Shown here one piece after another: positions 22,486 to 33,851 of a stretch of 64,000 nt of DNA. The DNA is from Wurfbainia villosa (taxonomy: Eukaryota > Streptophyta > Magnoliopsida > Zingiberales > Zingiberaceae). The notes under the pieces were generated by a model that saw nothing but the letters and a program-made list of their open reading frames with translations, did not search any database and was not told the DNA's origin. How positions within the stretch are numbered: position 1 is the first letter of the stretch; every line of letters begins with the position of its first letter. A program made the position numbers and the translations under genes. The stretch lies in NCBI GenBank assembly GCA_025175895.1, contig CM046004.1:48473359-48537358 (forward strand), given 5' to 3'.

Positions 22486-24130
22486 ATGGCCGACATCAAC
22501 ATCCATCCACCAAAATTTGAAGGGGAATTCTCATGGTGGAAGAAACAGATGGAGGTATATTTCGAAATCGATTTGGATATTATTTTAATAATATAAAATG
22601 ATTTTGAAGTACCTAGGGATGAAAAAAACAAGCCGATGGAAAAATCAAGATGGGCACAAGAGCAACATCAAGATTTCAAGACAATGGTTAAGGTAACAAA
22701 AAAACTATTAGATTTAATACCTAACCAAATCTTGTGCAAGCTAAGTGAATACCGGGATGCCAAGGACCTATGGGATAAATTGGTAAGATTCCATGAAAAT
22801 CCTGAACCGACACAAGTAGAGAAGGATGTCGAGGAAGAATTTCCATCAACATCGAAGAATGTAGATGAATTAGAGGAAGCCTCCACCTCTTGTATTGAGG
22901 GGGAGGAGAGGTCTTCCATCCCGGAGCAAGAACAAGAAGAAGCATCTACATCCGGAAGAAGTAAAAATCAAGAGGCTTCCACCACCCTAGGTAACTCAAA
23001 TGCAATTCATAATAATAAAGATGACATAATTTGATTTGAGTGTAGGGAAAAGTGCACTACAAGAGTAAATGCCCAAATTTGGCCAAGGAGAAAGCACCGA
23101 CACCAAAAGTCAACCAAAGGTCAAAGGATGCCGGAGTCCTCGCTAAGAAAAGTAAATAGCACATTGTGTGCTTCAAATGCAACCAAAGGGGACACTACCG
23201 AAGACAATGCCCTAGGGGGAAGAAGAAAACCCAATAAGGAGCTACACAAGTAGGGGGAGCTTCCAAAGAAAACCCTAAGGTATACTCGCATTAAAAAGCA
23301 TGCTAGAAGTTATTTTAGTACCCTTGCAATTGTTAATGAAAAGCATGCTAGTAGGAATAAATATTATTGTTTAGGTGCCAAGCATGTAGATTTAACTAAG
23401 GAAAAACTTATAACCAATAACACTAGACCTATTTTACCTAAAGAAAGTATTAGTAGAATAGAAGAAAATCTAGGCATGAACCCTATGAAGGGTAGACACA
23501 TGCCTAAGAAGAAGAATTTTACCCAAAATATTAATGAAAAATAAAATTTGGGAAAACTAGAATTAGAGACCCAAGCCTTGAGGTCAAGGCTTTAAAAACT
23601 AGAGAAGACCCTAGCAAAAATGACAAACTCATTTAAAGGGTCAAAGGAACAAAATTTATGACCTAGGAGACAAGAAACGGTTAAGGGCAAGAAAGGTTTG
23701 AGTCACAATCCTAAGTCCTACCACAATGTTCCATTTTATTATGGAACTAAATATAAGTCTAGAAAACCATGGTTAATAGGGAAGTAATCCCTAAGATTAA
23801 CCATGGTGTGTCTCTAGTGGCTAAAAATTCAAGAAAATCTAAGGTAGCCACTAAGAAGGTCAAACGGGGGAGTTACCTCTAGAGTTGACCTAGGTAAGAC
23901 CCAAATGACTAAGGGTTCAAAGCCAAAATGGGTCATTAGGAAGGTATCTAGGGAAGTTATCCCTAGTGAATACCTTGTTAACCCAAGGAGCTCCAATAGA
24001 TATTGGGTTACTAGGAGCGTGATAAATTCACACTAGATGGATTAGGGTGTGTCAACCCGAAGTGGATGGGTAGTTAACCTAACCATTGTAGAGTTGACAC
24101 TTTTGGACATGCCAATGTGCTTTGAGAAGT
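22486..24130 (+). pseudogene. Element C gag-like protein, broken
   Basis: The ATG at 22486 gives 'MADINIHPPKFEGEFSWWKK'. A stop follows in the segment 'DIILII'. The frame at 22636-23034 has 'DAKDLWDKLVRFHENPEP' (UBN2-like) and an acidic serine/threonine linker. In a shifted frame at about 23161-23217 an intact CCHC knuckle 'CFKCNQRGHYRRQC' is readable. Further on come 'HASRNKYYCLGAK'-like, 'MPKKKNFTQN' coiled-coil and 'IPSEYLVNPRSSNRYWV' segments, ending about 24130. Domain order is the same as in A and D. No protease or RT follows; element F interrupts at 24287. Confidence 0.78.
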
Positions 24131-24286
24131 TGAAAATTTATTTAATTGGCACAATTAGGTCTTAGAAGTCATGATGTGTCATTTTGGATTTTTGGCACAC
24201 TAGGGGGATGGTTGGTATTAAGGCAAAATGCATTTAATTAAAATAATGGCAATTTGGGCTTAACACTAAGGTATTTTATACCTTAG
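24131..24286 (+). other. Non-coding 3' region of element C up to the F insertion
   Basis: It is AT-rich and similar to the 3' region of D after gag ('ttggcacactagggggatgg', 'gtattttatacctta'). It ends with the target duplication CTTAG at 24282-24286. The only further C sequence is 50133-50141. Confidence 0.7.
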
Positions 24287-25688
24287 TGATGTGAGAAAAA
24301 CATATAGGGTTTTAGGAGTAGTTTTCGCTCACATCTCATTACATTTTATGTTTGTTTCATACATATTTTACTTTGTTTTGCATACATTTCCTCTTTTTTG
24401 GTTTGAAGATATGCTCTTTGTACTTTTGTGTGCAGGATAACATTTCATCAAGAAAATGAGGCATTTTTGGAGAAAAAGAAGGACATTCTGCAGTTGGACG
24501 CAGAAGGGGACATGACCAGGGTGTGTGGCTACACACGGTCGTGTACCAGGGTCAAAGTTGGCCACCATGGCGCCACACATGTATTGGCCATGTTGAAACA
24601 CACGGTCGTGTGGTCCTTCACGATTCCAACGTGAGTAAGTTATTTTCCAAGTTTTAGAAAGATCCAGGCTAATGTCTGTATAAAGGAGGCTACGCCCAAA
24701 CTCTAGGGGGGAGGCATGACGGCCGGGACAGTACTCCGACGCCCTAAAAAGCTTTGGGAACTCACAATGGGGAGGAAGAAAGTCGTAGGAGATCCAAATT
24801 TTGCACTTCAATGCTGGAGAGAAGGGTCACATCACATTGTAAATTTTGTTCTTTATGTAATTTCCATTGTTTATATGAACATGATCATGTTTTATATTTC
24901 TCCTCTCTTATTTATGGAGTTGACTATTCGATTCTAGGACTAGGGAGTAGTTTTTGTTGAGTTAGAACATGTTGGTTCAAATAACTTTTCGTTCTTGAAT
25001 TTATATTTGCAATTGGCATTTTGTTTAGAGTTATAACTATTGTTTTGGTTTTCTATCTACTGTGCTAGCTGATATGAGAGGTGACAACCCTCGTATCTAA
25101 GATTTAGGAGAATTAAGGAGGAACCTAGGCGTTGGCCTCATCTCCCATAACCGTGGGTAGAAGGATGCGATAGAGTAGGAAACGTACCCCATTTTTGACT
25201 CGTCACAGGGATCGATTCGGCATCCTCATACTGACTATCCCATCCTAAGTCGAGGGGTCATCCTGGTAATGGCAGAGGTAGCTTTCAATATATGCGAAGG
25301 CTCATCGGGCGAGTGTATGATGTCCTTTCAACAAAACCGTAGTTAGAAACCTAGATAAAACCAAATTGACAAAGTGTTCTACGACACACAAATGAAATCG
25401 AAATCCTAAAATCCCTTTGAAAGACTCGCAACTAGTTTATTTATTCTTCCGTGTGACACTATATTGAGTTGGGACCGCCATCAACCCTCGCAATCATAAC
25501 CCTTAGATCTGAATTCCAAATAATAACCTCCACTTACCAAATCGGCACTCAAATATCAGTCCCTGTGAGATCGATAATCTTTTTATTACTTGACGACATC
25601 CGTGCACTTGTGGGTGTTGAGTGTCAGCACACGCTTCGAGTCCTTGATGGTCTCCATCGCGAGATTTAAGGTCGCGTTCACCTACATC
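24287..25688 (+). repeat. 5' LTR of element F
   Basis: It starts TGATGTGAGAAAAACATATA and ends ...CACCTACATCA. The TATA box 'gtataaagg' lies at about 24679-24685. Between 24510 and 24620 there are several 'cacacggtcgtgt' / 'acggtcgtgtgg' inverted motifs. Its partner is 48730-50132. Confidence 0.88.
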
Positions 25689-25715
25689 AAGTTTTTTACA
25701 CCATTGGCGGGGACT
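25689..25715 (+). other. Primer-binding region of element F
   Basis: After the LTR end, 'agttttttacaccattggcg' followed by GGGAC resembles the 'TGGCGCCGTTGCCGGGGA' class of Athila/Tat primer sites, but it is altered. The exact tRNA cannot be named. Confidence 0.5.
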
Positions 25716-25970
25716 AATTGATTCGATATCGAATCAAGAAGTGGATAATTGGATCGGTCTTAAGTTAGATTTATTTACTTGCTTTACTTTTATTTCTTTC
25801 ATTTATTTTCATTTACTTTAATTTTAAATTTTTAATATCTAGAGTAAGTTTAGATTTATTTCAGTAATTACGTTGCATTAACCTTTAGTTAAATTTTTTG
25901 CATTTGATTTAGTATTAGTTTAGGCTATTTTCTATTTTAATACTCCTAATTTTGTGGCTTGGTTCTTCGT
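25716..25970 (+). other. Leader of element F
   Basis: It is AT-rich untranslated sequence of about 255 bp before the gag ATG at 25971. I see no recognisable signal. Confidence 0.5.
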
Positions 25971-27258
25971 ATGCTTAGACACCTAAGATCGGAAGATCTA
26001 ATTCTGATCGATCTAGAAATTGAACAAACCTATCATCGCCGAAGAGCTGAACAGAAGAAGATGGAGCACCAAGCCACATCCGAAGTGAATATAGATAGCC
26101 GACCATTGCGAAATTACGCAACCCCTAGTGCTAGAGGCTTTAGGCCAAGTATAGCTAGATCGTCCATTTTAGCAAACAACTTTGAGTTGAAACTAGCACT
26201 CATACACATGGTCTAGCAGAGTCAATTCGGGGGAGCGGTAACTAAAGACCCAAACCGGCACCTAAAGTCGTTTTTGGAAATCTGCTCAACAATGAAGATT
26301 AATAGAGTCCCTGAAGACGCGATTCGCCTGAGCCTATTCCCATTCTCATTGCAGGATAAGGCTAAGGCATGGCTTCACTCCCTGTCTTCGGGAAGCATTA
26401 CTACATGGGAGTAATGTGAGCAGCAATTCTTGAATAAATACTTCCCACATAGAAAGACTTCTCACATGCACCATCTAATAATGAGCTTCCGTCAGAAGGA
26501 AGGGGAGTCCCTATTTGAAGCCTGGGATCGCTACAAGGGGCTACTCTACTAATGCCCCACCATGGACTGGAAAGGTGGCTGGTGATCCACATCTTCTATA
26601 ATGGGATCACGTACGCCACAAAGATGTCCCTCGATTCTTCCGCAGGAGGAGCACTTATGAAAAAGACTATCGAGGAAGCGGAGGAGCTAATAGAAGAGGT
26701 GGCCCATAACCACCATCAATGGGCTTCTGAACATTGTCACCCAACTCCTGCCGCGGGACAATATATTGTCAACTCCGTGGACCACATTGTAGTGAGGTTT
26801 GACACGCTTAGCAAACTATTCGACTCTTTCAATCCTATTTCTGCATGTGCGGTCAATGACTTTAGAGAAGGAGCAGCAACGTATCGGGAGGACTACTATG
26901 GAGGGTCGGGTGGCTCAGAAGAGCACATTGAGCATGTCGATGAGGTTGGGGACTATAATCAAAGGCCCAACAACCCATACTTTAGTACTTATAATCCCGG
27001 ATGGAAGAACCACCCGAACTTTTCCTATCGGAATAACCCAGGGAACTACCAATCATCAGGAGGGTATGAGCAGCAACAACCACAGAAGTCTAGGCTAGAA
27101 TTGAAGATGGAAGACTTCATTGCTACCAAAAGAAAGGCCAATGAAGAGTTTTGACGCCAACATCAGAAAACAGAAGAGTCACTTAAAGATTTGAAGGCCA
27201 CTATTGAAGGTGTTGCAAGTGACACAAGGATGTTCGAAACACAAGTGGCCCAGTAGCC
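25971..27258 (+). pseudogene. Element F gag (Athila-type), broken
   Basis: From the ATG at 25971 the product carries 'RSEDLILIDLEIEQTYHRRR' and 'RPLRNYATPSARGFRP'. Past a TAG near 26215 comes the Athila/Tat gag core, with 'LKSFLEICSTMKINRVPEDA', 'RLSLFPFSLQDKAKAWLHSL', 'GSITTWE' (then TAA) and 'ESLFEAWDRYKGLL'. The 26552-27154 frame continues with 'SSAGGALMKKTIEEAEELIE' and an asparagine- and glycine-rich segment. At least four stops or frame changes break it. No CCHC knuckle is visible, which is usual for this lineage. It would form the particle shell. Confidence 0.85.
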
Positions 27259-27264
27259 CAAACC

Positions 27265-27828
27265 GTGTCGCAACCTATGGCTATTTCCCCATCATTACCC
27301 GAGCTGAGTCAAGTCAAGGAGGAGGGCATATACGGCGAAAGAGTAGGTCATAAGAATAGATCCACCAAGGTGTGTGCAACCATGATTTCCACCCTACCCA
27401 ACCAAGCTGAAATTGAAGATAAAATTCCACCACAACTTGAGGACCCTAGTGAATTTGTTATCCCTTGCTCGATTTATGGGGAAAGCTTCGATGAAGCACT
27501 TTGTGACTTGGGGTCATCAGTAAGTGTGATGCCCTATGCATACTATCTGAAGATGGGACTGAATGAGATCGAACCAGCAAACTTTGGTATTCGTATGGGG
27601 GATGACTCAGTCAAGGAACCCATCGGCATGCTAGCACATGTTCCTGTGGTCATTGAGAATTTCATGATACACACAGATTTTATTATATTGGACACAAGAC
27701 CAAATCCCCAGAATCCCATCATTTTAGGAAGACCCTTTCTGGCGATTGCGGGAGCATTAATAGACGTAAAGGCGCACAAGATCTCCTTGGAGGTAGATGG
27801 GGAGATCATCATTTTCATTCTGTCATAG
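27265..27828 (+). pseudogene. Element F aspartic protease
   Basis: The frame of about 187 residues includes 'PSEFVIPCSIYGESFDEALC' and the active site 'CDLGSSVSVMPY'. The DLG form in place of DTG is normal for Athila proteases. It then has 'NPIILGRPFLAIAGALID', the conserved protease C-terminal motif. It ends in a stop at about 27826 ('FILS'). This is where RT should follow. Instead a roughly 160-bp degenerate segment leads straight to the 'LLGRQPKF' linker. The protease itself is uninterrupted, though its gag and pol partners are not. Confidence 0.85.
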
Positions 27829-28439
27829 TGTAGAGCACCCTTCCTAGATGGCTACACTTTCAGTAGGGTAGAGTCGAACCTACCAAATGTCAACTCCGAG
27901 ATGGATGAATGGAGGTTCACAGAACCTCCGGAGCCATGTTAAGACAATGGAGTTGGGTCGAGCTAAAAGACCTTAAACAAATCGCTTCTTGGGAGGCAAC
28001 CCAAGTTTAGTTTTTAGGTGTTCTTTTCCATTGTATTGCATTTATTTATTTAATTTGAACTTTGGATTCCATTCATTTAGCATTTTTAAAATGAATTAAG
28101 ACTAAAAAGAACCTATTAGGTAAAAGAAAAATCACTTTAAACCCACACGATTGAGGGAGTAAGGAGAATTCGGACCGTTGTGCACCATGAGAAGGAAACG
28201 GGGGACACACGGCCTGGCCATGTGTTTTCACATGCCCGTGCCCTGACCCTCAGCCGCGCACATGGCCTGGCCATGTGTTTTCACATGGCCATGGAGTGTG
28301 AGGTTTAAGAGGCCAAGCCATACGTTTTTACCCCAAATGCGCCGTATGCTTTGATTCCTCTTACCCTAGCCTTGTGAATCCCTCTTCCCCACCACATAAA
28401 AGTCTTTCCAAACTTCAAGGAAGCCCAAAAAAAGTAGGG
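27829..28439 (+). other. Pol-deletion junction and spacer of element F
   Basis: The sequence 'cgcttcttgggaggcaaccc' (about 27982-28001) gives 'LLGRQPK', the hallmark end of the long ORF in Athila/Tat elements just after integrase. Here it lies only about 150 bp after protease. The remainder is a spacer with 'cacggcctggccatgtgttt' repeated twice (28208-28310). Confidence 0.7.
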
Positions 28440-29983
28440 ATGAGGAGGACCAAGCAAGTGACATCTTGATCCGGTGCTTCAGACCGAAGAACAAGGAGAA
28501 GGGATGCTCCTCAAGCTCTGGAGGAAGGTAACACTCTTCCAACCCTTCTTTTTTGAAATAATGAGCATAGGGAGAGATTTGGTATGCTATCTACTAGAAG
28601 AATCACTACTACTAGGTATCTTGATGAGGATCTCTTAGAGAACCTAGGTTTGTTTGGTGATATTCAAGACCTATTTTTAAAAATGGGGTGGGGAGAGATA
28701 ATGGGAATAAGACACACAACCTACCCTAGGATAGTTTTAGAGTTTTTAAGTTCTTTAGAAGATGAGGTTTTAACGGGTAGTGAGAACGAAGAGGGTAGGA
28801 TTACCTTTAGATTATTCAATATTGAGCATGAATAGACACTACATCAATGGAACACATGCTTTGGCTTGCTTAGTGGGGGAGAGAGAAGAACCCCTATTGG
28901 GTTTAACTCTCGGATCTTTTGGACCGAATTGACAGGAGAACACGCTTACGACCCTTTTAGGGCCAAAGCATCGCACCTCCAAAACCCCATTTTTTGGTAC
29001 CTACACCAAATCATGGCAAGTACTATTTTTGGTCGTGGGGAGAATGACGGTGTAGTATGAGCTAGTGAGCTGCTTTGCTTGTGGGACATGCTACAAGAAA
29101 GGAGTAGCATTGATGTAGGGTCCCATTTCATTAGACACCTAATGAAAATGGGAAAAGCAGTGAGAGGAGAGATCATTGTGGGGGGCCTACTTACCCACAT
29201 TTGCCATAGGATGGGGTAGGACTACACCGCGCTAGAAAGCATAGAAAGGAGCCCTAGGATCGACTTAGGAGTGTGTATGACCATGAAGATGATAGTGAGA
29301 GAGGGACACTCCTTGTGTTTTGTAAGGAAAAACCTATCATCCCTTATGCTCCCCAACCCCGATCATACCACCGTCACCACATGTGCCAACTGTCATTTAG
29401 ACTTGATAGTGGAGTCCCTGCCATATGAGGGACCATCCACATCGGCACCCATCTCTCCCCCTGTACACCACTCTCCCTCTAGTCCACGCATGTATAGGAG
29501 CCCACCTAGTCCACATTGACATGAGTCTGCAACTGCACCATCACCTTTTTCTACTGTTGAATAAGATGCAGGTACATCTGTTTATGATTTTTCGGAGTTC
29601 CGATCACGCCTCGAAGACATATATGCTGAGCAGCAGACATAGAGGAAGCGATGGAGGAGCAGAGCGCTTACACACATGCAGAGTTTCAGGGCTTCTGGGA
29701 GCACTTCCAGTGGGTTGAGGAGTTCTACGATGAGGCCCGCGTCTACTTCAAGGAGGAGGTTGCCCGTCTCCAGGATAAGGGCACCTACCGCCAAGAGATG
29801 CGGCAGCACATGCATGGCCAGCAGGCATAGTGGGCCCGGGAGGAGGAGCATAGAGCGGCCATTGCATCCACTAGCTCTCAGATCGACGACATGTACATGT
29901 GACATCAGTGGCTTAGCACCAGGTTTACCCAAGAGCCTGACATGTTGAGACTGCCGGACTTCCCACCTCGGGCACCATATTAG
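28440..29983 (+). pseudogene. Element F 3' ORF (Athila-type, unknown function), broken
   Basis: It starts at the ATG at 28440 ('MRRTKQVTS', then a stop). The frame at 28584-28835 reads 'RYLDEDLLENLGLFGDIQDL' and 'HTTYPRIVLEFLSSLEDEVL', which matches the conserved 3' ORF of Athila retrotransposons, sometimes called env-like. Later pieces (28866-29060, 29271-29519) keep 'GGERRTPIGFNSRIFWTELT' and 'CANCHLDLIV'. The last third is a charged region in several frames ending near 29983. I see no signal peptide or transmembrane segment that would support an envelope role. Function is unknown. Confidence 0.7.
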
Positions 29984-30386
29984 ACGTATAGTCTCATATA
30001 GGTCTGGGGGGACACCATGTTTTGATTTATTTTGTTTCTAGCAGTAGTTTCTTTCCTGTCATTTGAATTTTTTATTAGTTAGCATTCATTTGTTCATACA
30101 TAGAGTTTTTAGTTTCGTCAGTACTTAATTTTTGCTATCTTTAAGCTACCTCAGTAGTATTTTTAGAGTTTTTCTTTCATGAGTTGTTTCCATGGGTAGC
30201 ATAACTTCATTTACCTCATGATATTTTATTTTTTCTCTCTAATGAATGTTCTAGTCTTACACTGGTTAGCTTTTATATTTACACCTACACAAGACGAACA
30301 TTCTGAAAGGGAGAGTCTAGTACGTACCTAGTTATGATTCATCTCAGTAGTCTAGTACTTTGGAATCCACAGGTGACCCTAAGTTT
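29984..30386 (+). other. 3' untranslated region of element F before the D insertion
   Basis: It is AT-rich non-coding DNA with a purine run 'ggtctggggggacacc' at 30001-30016. It ends with the target duplication AGTTT (30382-30386) of element D. Confidence 0.65.
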
Positions 30387-30575
30387 TGTTGGTGTAATCA
30401 TCCCAGGTCACGATTGACCGGACTCGAGTTTGACTCAAGTAAGTATTTTGATGATTGACATGGATGTCTGACATTGATATCTGATATGTGTTGGGGAGAT
30501 TGATGATTCAATGGACCCTGGTTAGTATTTGATGTTTGACGATGGTTTGACCAGTGTCATGGGAAAAGTCCAAGT

Positions 30576-30850
30576 CTTGAGTACTTGACATGTAAAGTCC
30601 AAGCATGAGTCTTAGCAAGGGAAAGTCCAACATGGGATGGCAAGGAAACGTCCAAGCATGGGTCTTGGCATGGAAAGTCCAACATGGATTGGCAAGGGAA
30701 AGTCCAAGCTTGAGTCATGGCAATTGAGAAGTCCAAGGGGAATATTGCCGGTGTAAAGTCCAAGCGGGAGTCTTGGCAGTATAAGTCCAATGGTTGGTGG
30801 CATAAAGTCCAAGCGAGAGTCTTGGCAGCGGAAGTCCAATGTGCCTTGGT
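30576..30850 (+). repeat. 'aaagtccaagcatgagtctt' array in U3 of D
   Basis: Eight or more imperfect units of about 25-45 bp are built from 'aagtccaagc' and 'gtcttggca'. The counterpart in the 3' LTR is at 35735-36020, and a related array is present in A. Confidence 0.82.
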
Positions 30851-31044
30851 GGTGTAGACACCGTTAGCATGCCAATAGCCGATAGAAGCACCCAAAGGCT
30901 AGTGTATGGATGAATAAGTCATGGATGACTTGAGGGATCCAATAGGTGCGAGGCTAACGGAGGTGGCTAGAAGGCTTAGGTCTTGGCTAAGGGTCATCTA
31001 GCAAGTATGGGGGCACCATACTTGGGTTAAAACCTCATGTTTGA

Positions 31045-31400
31045 GGTGTATCAGTTGACTGGGACCATGGGTCAGTCAACTGATGGGAGTCAACTAGGGT
31101 TTGACTACGGGAAGTGTCCTGGAAGTCGATTTCCAGAGCTTGGCAGTCGACTATTGGCTTGAGAAGTCGACTGATCTTGTGATCAGTCGACTGATGGTCG
31201 GGATCTCGGGCACAGAAGGTTCTCCAGTCGAGTTATCACGTCGACCACTTGACTTATTGAGACATCAATCGACTAATGTGTAAGATTAGTCGACTGATGG
31301 TGTATCTATTGGATTTTTCCAGCGTGGATCTAGCCATTGTCTCATGACAACAGTGGCACCAGTCGACTGAGGTCCTGAGTAGTCGACTGATGGCAAAATC
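31045..31400 (+). repeat. CAGTCGACTG palindrome cluster in U3 of D
   Basis: Exact and decayed copies are spaced 15-45 bp apart, including ATCAGTCGACTGAT at about 31181-31194. The paired cluster in the 3' LTR is at 47400-47730. Confidence 0.87.
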
Positions 31401-31911
31401 CAGCCTAGGCAGAAGCTTTAAATGGAGCTTGTGGAAGAGGGATTTGACACCGGTTCTTGAGCTTCCTTTGGTGATTTTTTTCTGCAATCAGGGTCTCCAA
31501 GGGCGAATCAAGCAACCACAAAGCAAGCAATCAAAAGAGAAATTGTAAAGTGTGTTTTCTTTACTTGTAGTGCATTTTATTATTGTAATTACTTGTATTT
31601 GTTTCTTACTATTGTAATATCATTTGTACGAGGTTTCTCCACCTCCGGATTATTTCGAGAAGGAGTTTATTTGATTAGTGGTGTAGTATGCATGGCTAGA
31701 GCTCATTTGAGCTCGATCCGTGGAGTAGGAACCATTCGGTTCCGAACCACATTATATCCTTGTGTTGTTATCGTGCTTGTGTGTATTTGTATTGTATATT
31801 TTCTATTTCCGCTGCGTACTAATATATTTTTAGAAAGCACGATTGAATTCCTCCATCGACAAGCAACGACGCTATTCACACCCCTCTAGCGGGCGCAACG
31901 TTCCTAACAAT

Positions 31912-31923
31912 TGGTATTAGAGC
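31912..31923 (+). other. Primer-binding site of element D
   Basis: TGGTATTAGAGC, one base off the initiator tRNA-Met type, lies two bases after the LTR end. Confidence 0.85.
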
Positions 31924-31968
31924 TCGGGACTCTTATACGAACTAATCGCCTGGAGCAAAAGACGCTAG

Positions 31969-33851
31969 ATGGTGAAGAGGAAGAAGATGTAATTTAAAGA
32001 ACAATTTGGTTGGGATATCAACACCCCAATTCCGTACGCGCTATATGGATGAGAAGGCTTCAATTCATGGAAGAGAAGAATTGAATACATCATCATGATG
32101 AGGGATTTTGAAGAATGGTCCATTTTGATGGAAGGATTCGAATATCCAAGGGGACCAAAGGGAGGATTCCTCAAGAGGAAGAAATGGGGTGAGGAACAAC
32201 TCTAAATATTTGAGAAAAACACAAAGGTAATAAAATTCTTGCTTGATTTGATTCCTAACGACATTGTGTGTATGTTAGGTAATTACATAGATGCCAAGGA
32301 GCTTTGGAGTCATTTGGCCAAGCTTCATGAAAATCCCAAACCAGTCCAAGAAGAAGAAGAAAAAGAAAAGTGCTCATCGACTCAATCAGAGAGACCAAAG
32401 AAGCAAGCACATCATCCTTACAAGCAAGTGAGGATTCGGAAGTTGAAGAGGAGTCAACATCCGGATTGGTGGAAAAGGAAGAAGAGGTGGAAGAAGCCTC
32501 CACCTCTAGGATTGAGGGGGAGGAGATTTGACCTTCCACTCCAGAGCATCAAGAAGAGCCTTCCACATCCGGTCAAGATGAAGAAGCTCAAACTTTGGCA
32601 CCTACCACCACCCTCGGTAACTCAAGCATGTCGATTATAAATAAAAATTATATAATATTCTTTGTGTGTAGGGAATCCAGGTACTATAAGAGTAAGTGCC
32701 CAAAAAGAGTAAAGAAGAGTCCTCCTGTGCCAAAGGTCAAGGAGACCGGTGCCTCAATGCAAAAGAGCAAGGACCATGTCATTCACTTCAAATTCCATCA
32801 AAAGGGGCATTATAGGAGTCAATGCCCTAGGGGGAGCAAGAAGGTCAAAGAAGGAGTCAACAATATAGGGGGAGCTAAGGCAAACCCTAAGGTATATCCT
32901 AGTAATGCACCTTCTAGTTTTCATGTCAAAAAGTATGCTAGAACTCATTTAAATACATTTGCTATTACTCATGAAAAGCATGCTAGGAATAATAAATATT
33001 ATTGTTTAGGAGCTAAGAGTGTCCATTTTAGCAATAAGGATAAATTTTGTACTAATGTCCCTAGAAAAACATTACCTAAAGAAACCATTAGAAAAATAGA
33101 AAACCATTTAGGCATTAACCCTAAGAAGGGTATGCATATGCCTAGAGGAAATGGTATTGCCCAAAGACCAAATCAAAATTCAAAAATTGGGCGATTGGAG
33201 TTGGAAAATCAAGTCTTGAGGTCAGGACTTGAAAAATTATAGAAGACCCATAGGATTATGCAAAACCAAATAAAAGGGTCAAGTGGTCAAAGTCAAAGGT
33301 CTAGATCTAAGAGTCAACACCTAGAGTCTAGGAGGCAAGGCTCATCTATGGGCAAGAAAGGCTTGAGCCACAAGCCTAGGTCCATGGTAGATAAGCCTAC
33401 CTATCATAGTGTTCCATTTGACTATGGAACTAAACTTAGGTCTAGGAAGACCAAGGTTACTAGGGAAGTCATCCCTAAGGGTAACCAAGGTGTGTGCCTA
33501 GTGGCTAGGGTTTTGAAGAAACCTAGGGAAGCCACTAAGAAGGTTACAAGGGGAGTTACCCCTAGAGTTAACCTAGGCAAGACCTCCATGACCAAGGCTT
33601 CAAAACCTAGGAGGGTCATTAGGAGGGTATCTAGGGAGGTCATCCCTAAGGAATACCTAGTAAACCCAAGGAGCTCAAATAGATTTTGGGTTCCTAAGAG
33701 CGTGATTGATTCACGCTGGATGGGTTTAGGTGTGCCAACTTTAAATGGATGGGTAGTTAACCTAACAATGGTAAAGGTGACACTTTTGGTAATTTTCAAG
33801 GTTATGGATACCTTCGAAATAGATTTGAATTATAATCCTAAAAGTTTTTAG
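31969..33851 (+). pseudogene. Element D gag-like protein, best preserved of the group
   Basis: The ATG at 31969 gives 'MVKRKKM' and then a stop. The N-terminal UBN2-like region is readable as 'WKRRIEYIIMMRDFEEWSIL' and 'DAKELWSHLAKLHENPKP'. Two long frames follow (32595-33242, 33258-33851), nearly continuous. They hold a first knuckle 'FFVCRESRYYKSKC' (first Cys and His lost), a second 'HFKFHQKGHYRSQC' (both leading Cys lost), 'HARNNKYYCLGAKSVHF', a coiled coil 'IGRLELENQVLRSGLEKL', then a basic tail with repeated 'REVIPKGNQGVCLVA' and 'REVIPKEYLVNPRSSNRFWV' segments. The stop at 33849-33851 ends coding. No protease follows. Confidence 0.8.

Larger units (their letters stand above)
30387..31909 (+). 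repeat. 5' LTR of element D
   Basis: It is 1523 bp, from TGTTGGTGTAATCATCCC to ...CCTAACA. It contains a 'aagtccaagc..gagtcttggc' array (30576-30850), a palindrome cluster (31045-31400), a TTTAAAT TATA-like site near 31416-31423, and R/U5 sequence related to A and C. Confidence 0.9.

Noticed and set aside
28946..29948. Several overlapping frames on both strands around 29425-29948
   Set aside because: They are shadows of the degenerate Athila 3' ORF, with no independent motif.
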